Assembly (NCBI GenBank): GCA_003427395.1 | Contig: BFEA01000108.1 | Location: forward strand, 1,169,404-1,191,701 | Length of the DNA stretch: 22,298 bases | Origin: Chara braunii | Lineage: Eukaryota; Streptophyta; Charophyceae; Charales; Characeae | Direction of reading: 5' to 3' | Part shown: piece by piece, positions 1-10,377 of the stretch | Position numbering within the stretch: the stretch's first letter is position 1 | Layout: each line of letters opens with the position of its first letter | The notes under the pieces: model-generated | The model's input: only the letters and a program-made list of their open reading frames with translations | Told to the model about the DNA's origin: nothing | Databases searched by the model: none | Position numbers and translations under genes: made by a program

Positions 1-66
1 CGAGGGCGCTGGACTTACACATACTATCTCGCTATGCAGTTCTACGTGAGTAACCGCGATGACGGC

Positions 67-136
67 GCATTGTGTAGTGCCCACACCCAAATGGCCTACT
101 TTGAGCCAAGGGGTCCCCTTTCGACGCTCAGGCGTT
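67..136. other. Two small palindromes near the U5 side of the 3' LTR
   Basis: Positions 67-80 pair GCATTG with TAGTGC around TG, using two G-T wobbles. Positions 123-136 pair GACGCT with GGCGTT around CA. The homologous places in the 5' LTR (9253-9266 and 9308-9321) have perfect arms of partly different sequence: GTACTA with TAGTAC, and GACACT with AGTGTC. A perfect 12-base palindrome CACCTTAAGGTG follows at 210-221. Confidence 0.55.
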
Positions 137-484
137 GGCTGAAGCGCGAGCCAATGGGGGTAACCCTTTAGCGCGCACAAAACCGACCTGAGGGCCTTTC
201 CGTCTTCTGCACCTTAAGGTGTCCCAACGGGTGCGGAGCAAGACGGCCCCTAGGGCAGGAGGGAGTTTGGAATGGTGGTGAATTATCTGGCGCATCACCA
301 ACAAACACGCAGACCCTTCCACCCAGAACTTTATCGTTCCACCAAGATGAATCGCAATAAGGAAAAGAAACAAGAATTGGCGAGGGATATCCCCCCCCCT
401 TCTGTTCACCCCAACCTTCGACTGACCCTTAGTACGCGGGCACTTCAGGCCACGCTAGCTCCGTACGTAGGTACACATGCACTG

Positions 485-550
<66 letters not shown>
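485..550. repeat. AC then AT dinucleotide microsatellite
   Basis: Six AC units (485-496) run into 27 AT units (497-550). The homologous position in the other LTR, about 9665-9680, has only a short imperfect AT run, so this array expanded in copy 1 after the copies separated. Open frames crossing it encode only Ile-Tyr repeats. Confidence 0.95.
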
Positions 551-555
<5 letters not shown>

Positions 556-924
556 AGGGGGATAATTATGTGACGATCACTTCTCACAGTCGTAGTGGGT
601 CTCCTCCTAGCCATACATATATATGCGACCACAGGGCAGCCCAACCAAGACCCCAAGTCTTTGAACATACCTGCAATCACATCAAAAGTCAGACAAGAGT
701 CCACCCACTACGCGGAGTCAACTCCAACCAGTTCCTATACTCATACCCCTCGCTTTAGCCATGCAAACCCCAACCTCCAGCCAACCAACCCCAATTAAAT
801 ACTCAGTACCTTTACTAAATGGTCATTTAATAAAAGTCCGGGTGAAACCCTTAACAAACAAAAAGATCACAAGGGCTAAAGCCTTTAGGTTGAGTATGGG
901 GAGCGAGTAGGAATTGAGTCGTGA

Positions 925-964
925 GCCGACGAATCGGCAACCAACCTGTTATAAGTGATAACAG
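925..964. other. Paired hairpins shared by both LTRs (3' LTR copy)
   Basis: GCCGA and TCGGC enclose a CGAA tetraloop at 925-938. CTGTTAT and ATAACAG enclose AAGTG at 946-964. Both recur at 10056-10069 and 10077-10095, the second extended by one pair (CTGTTATC with GATAACAG). Confidence 0.6.
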
Positions 965-1247
965 AAAACGACCCTTGTAGGATTGAGTTGAACCTAGTCC
1001 AAGTCCTGAATCAAATGTCCAAGAAAGGTCTATACCATAAGACAGGTCAATGCCCAAGCTAAATCATCAGCATATGGGGGATGACCCTCCATAGCACATT
1101 CTCACCCAAGTTACCTACCAACTAAATCAAAGTCTACCCCTAGGTCAGTGCCCAAGCAAAGGTAAACTAACAGCAGGACCTCCCATATTCAGGGTGGATT
1201 GATAGAATCGTCATCTGTCAGAATATAATCTAACTCCTCTAAATCAA

Positions 1248-1625
1248 GAAAATTTTGGTAGCGCTTCCCGTAGGAAAAGTGCCTTTTCAGAATTTACATC
1301 AGCCCGAATATGAGAACAAAAATAGTCTTTGACTTTCCAAAGTCCAATTTTGTCTAACTCCCTGAATTAGCCAAAATTTGGGCAGCACTCCCTTAAAAAA
1401 ATGAGACTTTTCAAATTTTTACTAAGTCATACATGAACTTTAGACAGGCTGAACCTTGAAAAGTCAAGAATTGACTAACTCCCCGGATTTGTAGAAATTT
1501 CGGCAGCGCTTCCCGTAGAGAAAGTGGCTTATCAAAATTTATACAAAGCCAAGTATAACAAAAGATCCGAGAAAATGCGAGAATTGATCTAAGTAAAAAA
1601 AAACTTAGCTTAGAAAATGCAGGAA
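1248..1625. repeat. Tandem repeat of about 120 bp, three units (3' LTR)
   Basis: Units begin at about 1250, 1372 and 1492 with an AAATTTNGGCAGCGCTTCCC-like head, then a CTTTTCA-like patch, ATTTATAC or a relative, and CTAACTCCCTGAATT near the tail. Units are diverged. From memory, heads of the type TTTCGGCAG occur in tandem repeats of non-coding parts of plant Ty3/gypsy elements; I could not check this. The third unit carries ATTTATA at 1537-1543, a TATAAAT on the minus strand. Confidence 0.8.
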
Positions 1626-1839
1626 TTGACCTAACTCCTATCGCTCTAGCACGAGGCGAGCCTCTAAAGCGACTACCTGTCAACCTGACACTCAAACCAA
1701 GTAGTAGCCTCACTCAGCCTCATGCAGGCCAAACCACAAAGGTAAGTACTCTCGCCACCCCAAATCAATCTTTGCAAACAATAGTTCGTAACTTCTCAAT
1801 GTTTTATCCCCTTTTACCCAACTTACATAGGGCATAAAG

Positions 1840-2665
1840 TCAAGCCGTCCAATCTTATGGAACTTGCCTGACTCAACCATTGAGTATACACGAACAGGTT
1901 GCACAACTACTTCTCTCTTCCTTTTGGGCATACGACTAGGTCGTTCATCTTAGAACAAGGCTTAGTCGCCCAGAACTGTTTAATATCCAACTTATATATA
2001 CCTCTCTGAGCTTGGTATTTAAAAGTTGGGCATAGGACCGAGCCGTTCATCTTAAAACAAGGCCCGGCCTGTCCAGGGTTACCTTCAATTATACTCTTAA
2101 TTATACTCTCTTCCTTTTATGATAAGCTACAGCCAGGCCGTCCGATCTTATGGAACCCATGCCTGGCTAGCCTGTTCATACATAGGATAGTATAAAATAT
2201 AGCCAAAATTTAACCCTTTGGGTTCCAGCATGTGCGAGGCATTGGGCCAGACCGTCCAATCTTATGGAACTGGTTTGGTCCTCTGCCAGGTTCGTTTCTC
2301 TCTGATCCACTGTGTGCGGCATGAGTCCAAGGCCGTCCAATCTTATGGACATGCCCTGCCCTCAGCAAGGATTATCCCCTCAGAATAAAACAAGAGGGGG
2401 GNTGAGNCGTCCAATCTTATGGACTTNCTCAGACCTCCTCGATCAGAAACAAAAGAANNAAAACAAACCCNAATCAAACATGNCAACCAAACCCTCCAAT
2501 CTTATGGTACAGGTTTGGCCCCTGAAAAGTCGGCCACAGTCAAACCCTCANAATTCAGAGCAATCAGANCGTCCAATCTTATGGAACTGGTCTGACTCTC
2601 CATGCAATTCAAAAATAAAACACAGCGGTCAGGCCGTCAAATCTTACGGAACTGGCCTGACCCCA
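1840..2665. repeat. Array of about ten hairpins with loop ATCTTA (3' LTR)
   Basis: Ten members have the loop ATCTTA, at 1852, 1947, 2049, 2145, 2259, 2340, 2414, 2499, 2576 and 2641. Most have an inner stem TCCA/TGGA and an outer stem that differs from member to member. Examples of outer arms are AGCCAGGC/GCCTGGCT (2131-2168), GGGCCAGACC/GGTTTGGTCC (2247-2281), CCAAACC/GGTTTGG (about 2487-2518) and GGTCAGGCC/GGCCTGACC (2627-2662). The second member has a different inner stem, GTTC/GAAC, with outer arms GACTAGGTC/GGCTTAGTC. The 3' side usually has one to three extra unpaired bases. Spacing is irregular, about 65-115 bp. Wobbles occur in both orientations, so the transcribed strand cannot be told from them. 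It is not CRISPR: the repeats are degenerate and no spacers are defined. Confidence 0.8.
2402..2569. other. Scattered ambiguous bases in the hairpin array
   Basis: About nine single N bases lie here, between and beside hairpins. Isolated Ns rather than gap runs suggest consensus conflict among near-identical repeat copies. Confidence 0.85.
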
Positions 2666-2741
2666 TAGGACCCATTCACGCTTAGGCAAAACCACCTTTC
2701 ACCCACCATTCCCCCATATGCAACCCCTTGTGTTCACAATC

Positions 2742-2767
2742 TGCCTTCAGGCACTGCCTTCAGGCAG
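2742..2767. repeat. Tandemly doubled palindrome
   Basis: TGCCTTCAGGCA at 2742-2753 is followed directly by CTGCCTTCAGGCAG at 2754-2767. Each is a stem with a two-base loop. The place in the other LTR (about 12168-12202) does not preserve it. Confidence 0.65.
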
Positions 2768-4486
2768 TCAACAAAAACTGAGACTGAGATTGCGCACACA
2801 TTCTTTTACTTAATCTGAGTTGTGTCCTGCCAGTCAACTTAAAGCCAAAATAGGGGTACATACAATATACTCAGTCAACCATAGCAAGACGTACAAGTAG
2901 GGGTTATATCAGGGTATATAAAAGGAGAAGCAATGGTTACCTTTCAATTCCCTGCCTCCAAAGCCTCGCCTAGGCTCCGGCAGAGCTCCTGCAATCGGTA
3001 GGGCGAACCTCCCACAGAGGCCTTGGCGCGGAGTACGGGTTACAATCCCGCCTGCCGCCTTCCTCTCAGCATCAATAGAGTAGACTTAGAGTAAGGAGGG
3101 CAGAAAGAGAAAATGTTATGACTCTCAGATCCAAGGGTGGTGCGCTCAGACTCGCAAGAGAGGGCCTCGATATCTTGGATCGTCTGAGGGCCCCGCAATG
3201 ATGGCCAAACTGTAACAGCGTGGCCAATTCTCGACGTTAAGTTGCCAAGGACAATACTTCACCGACCCCTCTGTCCGCAGCAATAGCGCCCGCCTTCGCT
3301 TTATCCAGCCTGGCCACTTCTTCAAGCCCTGTTCAATCGAGGCCGCCCGACAACCCATAGTAGGCTTTAAACACAGCACGATACTCAGTGATAGTCAATA
3401 GTAGCAGCAATAACCCGTACCCCACACGCAACAGCAACCCTCAACGGCAACCTACAGCCGACTGTGTGCCATACACAGCCACAGTCAGGGCACAGTCATC
3501 AACAACAGCCGTTACAGCCCGTGCCCCAGTGTAGCGGGCAGCAGCGCTTTGCCCGATCACCAACCACTCGTAGCCATAGTCAGGGCCCAGCCTGCAGCCG
3601 CCAACAACCCTCCCGCACGGGCTGCTAGCCCTACGCAACCTGTGCGACCAGCAGTAGCGCCCCATAACACGTCTCACCCCCCCCCCTCCCTTTTCTCGTG
3701 GCCTGTCTTGACCGGCTAGCCAAGCTACACCCCGGCTAACATGTGCCAACCATGCACTATGCAATCGGCGCGGACACCCCAACTGCATTACCATGTAACC
3801 CTAGCTACACCGTCGTACCGGTCAGCAACTCATGAGCCCCCAGTGCCACGAGCCTCAGCAACCCGGAGCCACCTGCAGTCCCCAGTAACCAGGAGTTCGG
3901 CTACCCGTAGTTCTGTGGCCGCAACAGTCAGCGCAGTACTGCTGCCGGCGCTAAAGACAAAAGGCCGGGGGGGGCACGCCTCACACGTTATGGTCATCTC
4001 ACGTTCGACACGCAGGTTGTTAGCCTCGAAACAGCTTTCACATCGCTCGTATTGGCTAGTCGGGCAACATGCCGACCAACAGGTAGGTTTCCAACCCCCG
4101 CTCAGCTCCCCCGTGCCACGCCCATCACTGCCCCCGGTAAAGCGGAATGGATCTGTCGTCAAAATTCGGCCAGATACTCTCGCTCTTACTAGCTTCACCC
4201 TCGGGCGCAACTATCAACGATTACCCTGGTAAAACTATTAATCTACTAACTAAACTAACACTGTCATCCCGTTCGCCACACCAGGAAACCTCAACCTCGC
4301 AGTTTCTCTCTCTCCCGATCCCCACCTACTTCAAACAAGGTAAGCAATTCCTTTCCCCGCCATGCCCATACTCTCGATAGCACCGCGCATCGCTTTTCTT
4401 AAAAATCCCCTTCCCTACTGATTGCATGGCCAATCCGACTTCAAGTTCGGTGTCGCCCGACCTCAAACCCCCGGGTTTTAGTCTTT

Positions 4487-4517
4487 GTTCGTTCGTTTTT
4501 ATCGAGAACGAACGAAC
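4487..4517. other. Perfect 11-bp hairpin in the GC-rich part of the 3' LTR
   Basis: Arms GTTCGTTCGTT and AACGAACGAAC enclose nine bases. At the matching place in the 5' LTR, 13994-14025, arms of quite different sequence (GCTCACTCG and CGAGTGAGC) form a 9-bp hairpin. Both lie about 110-120 bp before a shared GAAAACCCCC anchor (4640-4649 and 14149-14158). Confidence 0.65.
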
Positions 4518-4624
4518 TCAGTTTTTCCTTCCCCGTTCCTCTTCACTTCCGCCATAGCCCTTCGCACCCCTATCCTCCACTACTCTTTCCATACCGACCT
4601 TCTCGCAATTCCGGTCTCAGATTC

Positions 4625-4690
4625 GGGCTCGCAAGCCCTGAAAACCCCCACATAGCCGCCTTCCCGGCTCGATTCTGTTACGAATCGAGC
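4625..4690. other. Two hairpins flanking the GAAAACCCCC anchor
   Basis: GGGCT and AGCCC enclose CGCA at 4625-4638. GCTCGATTC and GAATCGAGC enclose TGTTAC at 4667-4690, a perfect 9-bp stem. The other LTR has only a weak counterpart of the second, around 14168-14197. Confidence 0.55.
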
Positions 4691-5335
4691 AAACAACGCC
4701 CCACTGACCGTGCGCGACTCCCTTCTCCGTAGCTCCGCACTCACCCGGTCGCGACCCCCGTCCGGATTCGTCCACCAACTTTCACCGTTCGTCACCTTGC
4801 CCTTCGTATTCCTGGCAGCAGGCGGACCGCGTTGATGTCTCCCCAGCCTCCTCCTCTTGGATAGCACTTAGCGCTGCGCATCCTTCCCGACTACCCCGAC
4901 TGTCGAAAAACTGTCGAAAACTGTTCGATAGACAAAACTCTTCGCCACTCCGACCGATCCTCCCACCTTTACCACTCCCCCTACGCCGTACTACCACATT
5001 TCCGACACCGCCAGCACCCGCCACTCCTTGCACTGTCGCCTCACCTGCAGCCCCACTATACCGGCTGGCCAACTCCACCGCCCCTGCCTGAACCTGGCGG
5101 GACCCACGACTAGGTCCCCTCCCCTTCTTCGCGCTACCCTTATGCCGGGGAGGCCTCGCGAATCTCCCCCGTATCGCTCCAACTTTGGCAGATGTCCCGA
5201 AGGACCTGGCGCAGGCCGACACCGCCTCCCCCCTAGCCTGTATGCATCTGGCGTGGCCGGCGTCCGGGTCCATTCTAATTCTTTGTGCCGCACTCTTACG
5301 CAGGGTTGCATAAGTCGTCTTCCCATCACTACGAA

Positions 5336-5410
5336 AGCCCCGAAGGGCTCAGACCGGGGTAATGCCCCGTGGCGGCGCCAAAGGCCGCCCGACCTTCCTA
5401 CCTCCGGTCT
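5336..5410. other. Cluster of three or four nested and adjacent hairpins
   Basis: AGCCC/GGGCT with loop CGAA lies at 5336-5349. CGGGG/CCCCG with loop TAATG lies at 5355-5369. GGCGGC/GCCGCC with a seven-base loop lies at 5371-5389. AGACCGG (5351-5357) can also pair with CCGGTCT (5404-5410), closing a larger branched structure that competes with the second hairpin. These stems are GC-rich and perfect. Confidence 0.55.
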
Positions 5411-5719
5411 ATAAGTGGGTTTTGCGGCCGCGAACCAATATCGGGTCTTCAACCAAAAATGGGTCCATAACCCCCGAATAAAAAAAATAAAAATTACTAA
5501 GAGCGACAAAAAAAACAACCCAGACATCCCGAAACACCGTCGGAGGGGGGAGGAACTGGCCTAGTGCCAAAGGACGGGGCCCCGCGACCGGACTCCCTCG
5601 ACAACACAAAAGGGGGATACTCCCGCGGGACCCTCAACCCCTTAGCCTCCCGCTGCTCCAGTGTTCCCGCGCCGCCTGCCGACCTCGATCCCTAAGTCTC
5701 TGTAACAGTAGTCCCTTGT

Positions 5720-5738
5720 CATAGCCTATAAGGCTATG
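5720..5738. other. Hairpin with loop TATAA, paired counterpart in the 5' LTR
   Basis: Arms CATAGCC and GGCTATG enclose TATAA. At 15890-15902 the 5' LTR has AACC and GGTT around AATAA in the same context, downstream of a shared CTCGATCCCTAA stretch. Confidence 0.5.
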
Positions 5739-6163
5739 CCCCAGCTTGGGACAACTAGGCGCGAATTCCAATATGAAATTGTGTCGCGTCGTGCCCCGGC
5801 CTGGGAGCCACAGCCTAGGCCCTCCTTTCCCACCTGCAACCGGCGCGCCAACACTAGGTACCCGCACCGGCCTACTCGGACCGCGCCGTCACCACCCCGT
5901 GTGCCTAGTGGCGTGCCAGTCCCACCGCCGATCACGCACACCACCCAGAAACAAGCTTTCATCCCCTAAACAAAACCGTAGCACGGTCCAGATTGGTCGA
6001 CTAGACCGGCCGCTCACTCTATCAGAAAAATCACACGCGCGCCTTAAAACTGCGCGCCCACATACCCTCTAACTTAGTCAGGACGGGTCCCGAACGCGGC
6101 CGTATCTCGCCTGACTTATGCCAACCAAACCCATTTTTCTGTCATTTGCAAAAACTAGGGCGG

Positions 6164-6181
6164 ATACCCTTGTAAGGGTAT
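6164..6181. other. Conserved terminal hairpin of the 3' LTR
   Basis: Arms ATACCCTT and AAGGGTAT flank a two-base GT loop, 11 bases inside the LTR end. The same 18 bases recur unchanged at 16302-16319, within a segment that is among the best conserved between the LTR copies. It may be an integrase or terminal recognition structure, or just a recently homogenised end. Confidence 0.6.
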
Positions 6182-6220
6182 TCGCGCCGACACCGTTTTG
6201 GCAAGGACATCTCGAGTCCG

Positions 6221-6230
6221 CCTCCCCTTT
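6221..6230 (-). promoter_or_regulatory. Polypurine tract candidate
   Basis: The minus strand reads AAAGGGGAGG, followed by a further purine-rich GCGGA. It lies on the internal side of the 3' LTR, as a plus-strand primer should. The weakness is distance: 28 bases separate it from the LTR start at 6192, whereas most polypurine tracts abut the LTR. Confidence 0.35.
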
Positions 6231-8537
6231 CAGCTGGGAAGGCCATATTGGGATCTTCCCTAGCCTAAGGCATCCTGAGTTGCCTTAGCTTTGTCTGGGT
6301 TCTGCCCACCACAGACAAACGTCCAACATACGCCTTCCGTTACCATGCTGACAATCGCATTCTACGACCTCAACTGCTAAAGCCTTAACCTTAAATCACC
6401 TTTCACTAAAATTTGTCCCTTCCAGCGTATGCAACCATCCCATTTAGAGAAGCGTATGGTAATATATTATAATAACCGTTCAGTCACAGATATCGAAAAT
6501 ATCTTATAATAATAATATCTCATGGAAAAATGATATATCATCTTAGTAGTTGACAACAACAATACTCATAAAAATACATCACACTCAGACTAGTTTGTTA
6601 CTAAAAAACATATACAACCACCTCGTAAGGATAAACTTATATCTACAGTATACCATATAATGAATAGGCCATAACTAAAGCTGGAATTCCCAACCAATAA
6701 CATTCTCAGACATAATAACAACCAACGCATCACACTTTACTCCCCATCTTTGACAGAAGTATAATGTGGCGAGGGGCAGTGTAATCCCTTTTTAGAATGG
6801 ATAGCATCTCAAACCCTCGAGCCCCGCTCAAGGATTAAGCCTCACAGCTGCTCCTTCCGATTCTAGCATTCGTTCCTCGCAGATCTCCGCCGACAAGGTA
6901 AACAACCTCACCATACACGCTTCGGGGTATCCCGTCCTGTGCCGGTGAACCCACTTGTCACAAAGAAAGTCGGGGATTCACCCCCTACCTCGCTGCGGCA
7001 TGTAGTAGATGCTTCCCTCATAGACCAAAGCCTTACAAGGCTTAAACACTTTCCTCCTTTTCAGTAGTAGTGTAGTTATTTTATCGCAAGAGATACAACA
7101 ACAACACCCCACTATGGACCAGGAACATAGTTCCGGTGTGGGTCTCACTATGTCTTACAAGACAATCTATAACTTCTTCAAAGTTATCTTTCAGGGAAAC
7201 AATAACATAGGATTGTCACCTTCCTTAGGACAGGCCTTACACATCGACCACTCCACGAGACAATATTTTATCCCAAGGAAGCGGTCACTCCATTCACCTC
7301 TGAATCCGCATCAGACGTGGATTCTATGCAACGTTTCTACCCCTCCTTGAAAAGCAATCCAAACATATAGATCCAATAAACATCCATAAATCGAATAATA
7401 GGTTCAAGCAAGTACTCCAGATAAATAACCTATGTGAATATCACCAAAGGGATAACCATCAAACAAAACGACATCATGCCTATAGCCTCGCATAAATACA
7501 CATAAAACAGGCTTACTCACAATAAAATCTGACATATATGAATAAATTTAACATATAACTCAAAAGAAAGTCCATGAAAAAAATAGTCCTTAGTTCAAAT
7601 TTCATATAGATTCAAGCGGATTGTCCAAACCTGAAAAAGGTACAAGTGGAGGTCTAACATCACCTACATCCCATCGTCCTTGCGAAAGTAAACGGGACAA
7701 CCTAATTGTCAGCCCCTTTACTGTCACTCTTACTGCCTCTAGGGTCAGATACCACTTTTATAGGGAAGATGTCATACAAATCTACTATCTTCCATTGTTA
7801 CATAAATTGGTTAACCACTAAGAACCCAGACTCAAACATCTCAGTCCATACTCATAATATCTTTCAGCTTTCCTTACCCCATCTCTCCTTAAAGTGCCGA
7901 GACGACTCCTAACCTGACACTTAGGAGAGGATCTATATTTTCAACTCTTAACAGAGAAATGTTATTCTACTCATCCTTAGCTCCATTCTGATGCAACCGT
8001 ATTACGATGCTTTCCCAATCACTCAGATGACTCTCATGGCAGTAAAAAAAGATACATCATAGGACTAACTTTCACAATAGCGACGCTTAACCTTAGCCAC
8101 GTCAAGGACGCAAAGCATCGTCCCAATCCGCCGACCATCAGATTAGAGGGGTTATCAATTCCAACTATCGTTATGCCAGTCAGGGCTCGTGAACACATAA
8201 TCAAAACTCTTATCACTCTTGAGCTACTCATACCGCGTCAATCAAAACCCAGTCGTCTAGACCAAAACCAAGTCACGCAATCAACCCTCACTTCATGCCT
8301 TATCCAACATTGTCTGTAACCAACCGTTTCACCTAAACCAATCAATAAAGCAGAAGCGGTCATCTCGCCTGAGTCATCATCCTGCCTCAAATCTAGGCTC
8401 AATCTTTATGACTTCTTAGTCTTGCAACATCTCCAACGATAATCATAATAATAACAAATCGCTCATACAGTCTAACAAAAATTTCTCATTTGCCTATTTT
8501 CTCACTTCAAATACCCAGATGTCGTTCCACCAGGGAC

Positions 8538-8554
8538 AACGGTAGGCAACCGTT
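8538..8554 (-). other. Hairpin abutting the primer-binding site
   Basis: On the minus strand, arms AACGGT and ACCGTT enclose a five-base loop TGCCT. The stem starts at the base immediately after the primer-binding site. Untranslated leaders of LTR elements often carry packaging or dimerisation hairpins here; that role is inference from position only. Confidence 0.5.
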
Positions 8555-8573
8555 ATCCCCGGCAACGGCGCCA
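8555..8573 (-). promoter_or_regulatory. Primer-binding site for tRNA-Asp
   Basis: The minus strand reads TGGCGCCGTTGCCGGGGAT, complementary to the 3' end of plant cytosolic tRNA-Asp including the post-transcriptional CCA. It lies two bases downstream of the LTR CA end, the standard place for minus-strand DNA priming. From family knowledge, tRNA-Asp priming is common in the Athila and Tat groups of plant Ty3/gypsy elements, which also have long LTRs, so membership there is plausible but not proven without pol. The site keeps a complete 19-nt match while the LTRs around it are well diverged. Confidence 0.88.
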
Positions 8574-9252
8574 CCTGTCGGCCGCATCGGTCCGGCACCG
8601 CACCAGGCAGCGCGGGACCCTTCCGGCCGCGTCACGCAGGAGTTGGATATAAATCCTTCGTCGCAAATATACATGTCGAGCTTCCCCAAGCCACTGCGGC
8701 CGAGTGCGCCAGCCATACCTCTCGCGAACCCCTACGACAGGATAGGGCCTACGCGAGGCACGACTTACCTCCACCTTACGGGAGTTGTCACCTCCCTTCG
8801 GTGGGCGTATCCCCGCCGAGCTACCAATCCACAGTACGAGAGCTAATCAGTTGCAGTCGCAGAGGTGGACCAGCCGAGAGCGTTTCTCGTTCTCTGTAGC
8901 ATAGGGGGTACGCGCGGTAATACGCCTCTATCGGACCCGCTCGCGGACCGACATCTTGGGGGGCTGAGGTCCCAAGCGCGGCCTGGCGTCGGTCGACTAG
9001 GACGCATCCCACACGCCAAGCGCACACCACTCTACGAATACAAAAATAAAATACACACACACACACCAATACAACACGGCACAACACAAACAACGCAATA
9101 ACGCTCCTAGCCCCTCGGTAGCCATCCCATAACTTTCCGATACGGAAATCGGATAGGCGTCGCGCGCGAGACTTAGTATAAAACCGCGCGGACGCAGGGC
9201 TAACTCATATCGACTCGCAATGCAAGCGTACGCAAGCGGTCGCGATAATGGC

Positions 9253-9380
9253 GTACTATGTAGTACCCATACTCGCGCGGTCTTCACTAATCTCGAGGGC
9301 CTCGTTCGACACTCAAGTGTCGGCTGACACGCGCCTTGAGGGTTAATCTCTCGACGCCGGACAACCGCCATGCGCGGTTG
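9253..9380. other. Three palindromes near the U5 side of the 5' LTR
   Basis: GTACTA/TAGTAC around TG lies at 9253-9266. GACACT/AGTGTC around CA lies at 9308-9321. CAACCGC/GCGGTTG around CATGC lies at 9362-9380. The first two match the palindromes at 67-80 and 123-136, with compensating differences. Confidence 0.55.
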
Positions 9381-10055
9381 AAGATCACACACCCTCTTCT
9401 GCACCCTATGCAGAGTGGGTGGTACACAGGCCCATACCTGTGGTGGCAGTCGCTTCTTACTTTCCTGGAGATGAGCCTCACTCCAGGCCTGGACAGAAGT
9501 TAAGGGGTTTGACTTTGACGGCTGCCACAGACTACAACGTCCCACCATAAAATCTCTAAGAAGCAAAGGACAAAAGGGGATCTCTCTTTTCTCTCAAACA
9601 CATAATCTGTTTAACCCTTAGGCGCGGTCACAATAGGCCGCACGAAACACTCAAGTCATACATATACACATATATATAGGGGTTATTAATATGCGACGAT
9701 CACTTCTCACAATTACAGTGGAACTCCTCTCAGCCATATATATATATGCATATGTATGTGAGAGCAGCCAGTCAAAATCCAAAGTTCGAATCACCAAACA
9801 TACCTGCAATCACATAAAAGATCCCACCAAAAATCCAAGCGCTACACGGGGTCAACTTCAACCATTCTCTGTACCCATACCCCTTGCTTTAGCCATACAA
9901 ACCTCACTCTTATGCAACTCCAAAAAAAAAATACTCAGTCCTTTTGTTAAATGGCCATTCAATTAAGTCCGGGTGAAAACACAATGAAACAGTTCAAACC
10001 ACAGGGCTAAAGCTTTTAGATTGAGTGGAAAGAGTGGATTGGAGTTGAGTCGTAA

Positions 10056-10095
10056 GCCGACGAATCGGCAACCGACCTGTTATCAATGATAACAG
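10056..10095. other. Paired hairpins shared by both LTRs (5' LTR copy)
   Basis: GCCGA/TCGGC with loop CGAA lies at 10056-10069. CTGTTATC/GATAACAG with loop AAT lies at 10077-10095. They are counterparts of 925-964. Confidence 0.6.
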
Positions 10096-10377
10096 AAGAT
10101 GATCCTCAAGGGATCAAGCTGAATCTAGTCCGGATCTTGAATCAAACGATCAAAAGGACCTGTAACACATGACAGGTCGATGCCCCGGGCTAAAACTATA
10201 ATTCAATGGAGAATAACCCCCATATCACGATCCTACTCAAGCATCCTAATTAACTAAGCCTAAATCTACCTCTAAACCAGTGCCCAAAGCATAGGTAGAC
10301 TAACGGCAGAATCTTCCCTATTCAGAACGAATCGCCATAATCGCCACCTGTTAAAATATAATCTATCTCCTTTAAAC

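Larger units (their letters stand above)
1..6192 (-). mobile_element. 3' LTR (partial) of a long-LTR, Ty3/gypsy-type retrotransposon
   Basis: This segment is collinear with 9195-16330 over its whole length, so it is a second copy of the same long unit. Shared landmarks, in order, are the AT patch, the GCCGA/TCGGC and CTGTTAT/ATAACAG hairpins (925-964 against 10056-10095), the 120-bp repeats, the hairpin array, a GC-rich part, and a nearly invariant stretch of about 45 bases ending in CCGACA at 6192, where similarity to 16330 stops. By eye, identity runs from near 90% in some blocks to barely alignable in others, so the insertion is old. The orientation is set by the primer-binding site beside the other copy. 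On the minus strand the LTR begins TGTCGGCGCG at 6192. The window edge removes about 0.6 kb of its 3' end. I see no coding sequence; the open frames here are short, overlap one another and are mostly low complexity. It could instead be a separate insertion of the same family. Confidence 0.72.
6193..8575 (-). mobile_element. Internal region of the LTR retrotransposon, without recognisable coding sequence
   Basis: This AT-rich stretch lies between the two LTR copies and shares no similarity with them. Read on the minus strand it starts with a tRNA-Asp primer-binding site two bases inside the 5' LTR and ends with a purine-rich tract about 28 bases before the 3' LTR. That is the expected order for one minus-strand element. 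Autonomous Ty3/gypsy elements carry several kilobases of gag-pol here, but this region is only about 2.4 kb. The longest open frames, 78 aa at 7114-7350 on plus and 65 aa at 8034-8231 on minus, show no zinc knuckle, protease, reverse transcriptase or integrase motif. A small palindrome with arms AAGCCTT and AAGGCTT sits at about 7027-7042. I infer a non-autonomous, LARD-like or internally deleted derivative that depended on a relative for proteins. Confidence 0.6.

Noticed and set aside
1840-2665. CRISPR-like array
   Set aside because: The repeats are degenerate palindromes at irregular spacing without constant repeat length or distinct spacers, in eukaryotic DNA.
2914-2925. Plus-strand TATA box (TATATAAAAGG)
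   Set aside because: The second LTR copy has GTGTATAGAGGG at that place, so it is not conserved, and it points against the orientation set by the primer-binding site.
4991-5527. 163-178 aa minus-strand frames over the GC-rich part of the 3' LTR
   Set aside because: They overlap in different frames, are Gly/Arg/Ala-rich, and are not preserved in the 5' LTR; high GC alone explains the lack of stops.
8555-8573. tRNA-Asp gene fragment on the plus strand
   Set aside because: The match includes the post-transcriptional CCA and stops at the 19-nt 3' end, with no T arm or anticodon arm beside it; a primer-binding site next to an LTR end explains it better.
8997-9566. 189-aa minus-strand open frame
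   Set aside because: It covers LTR sequence homologous to 1-300, where no matching frame exists, and its C-terminal part is a translated CA-rich tract.
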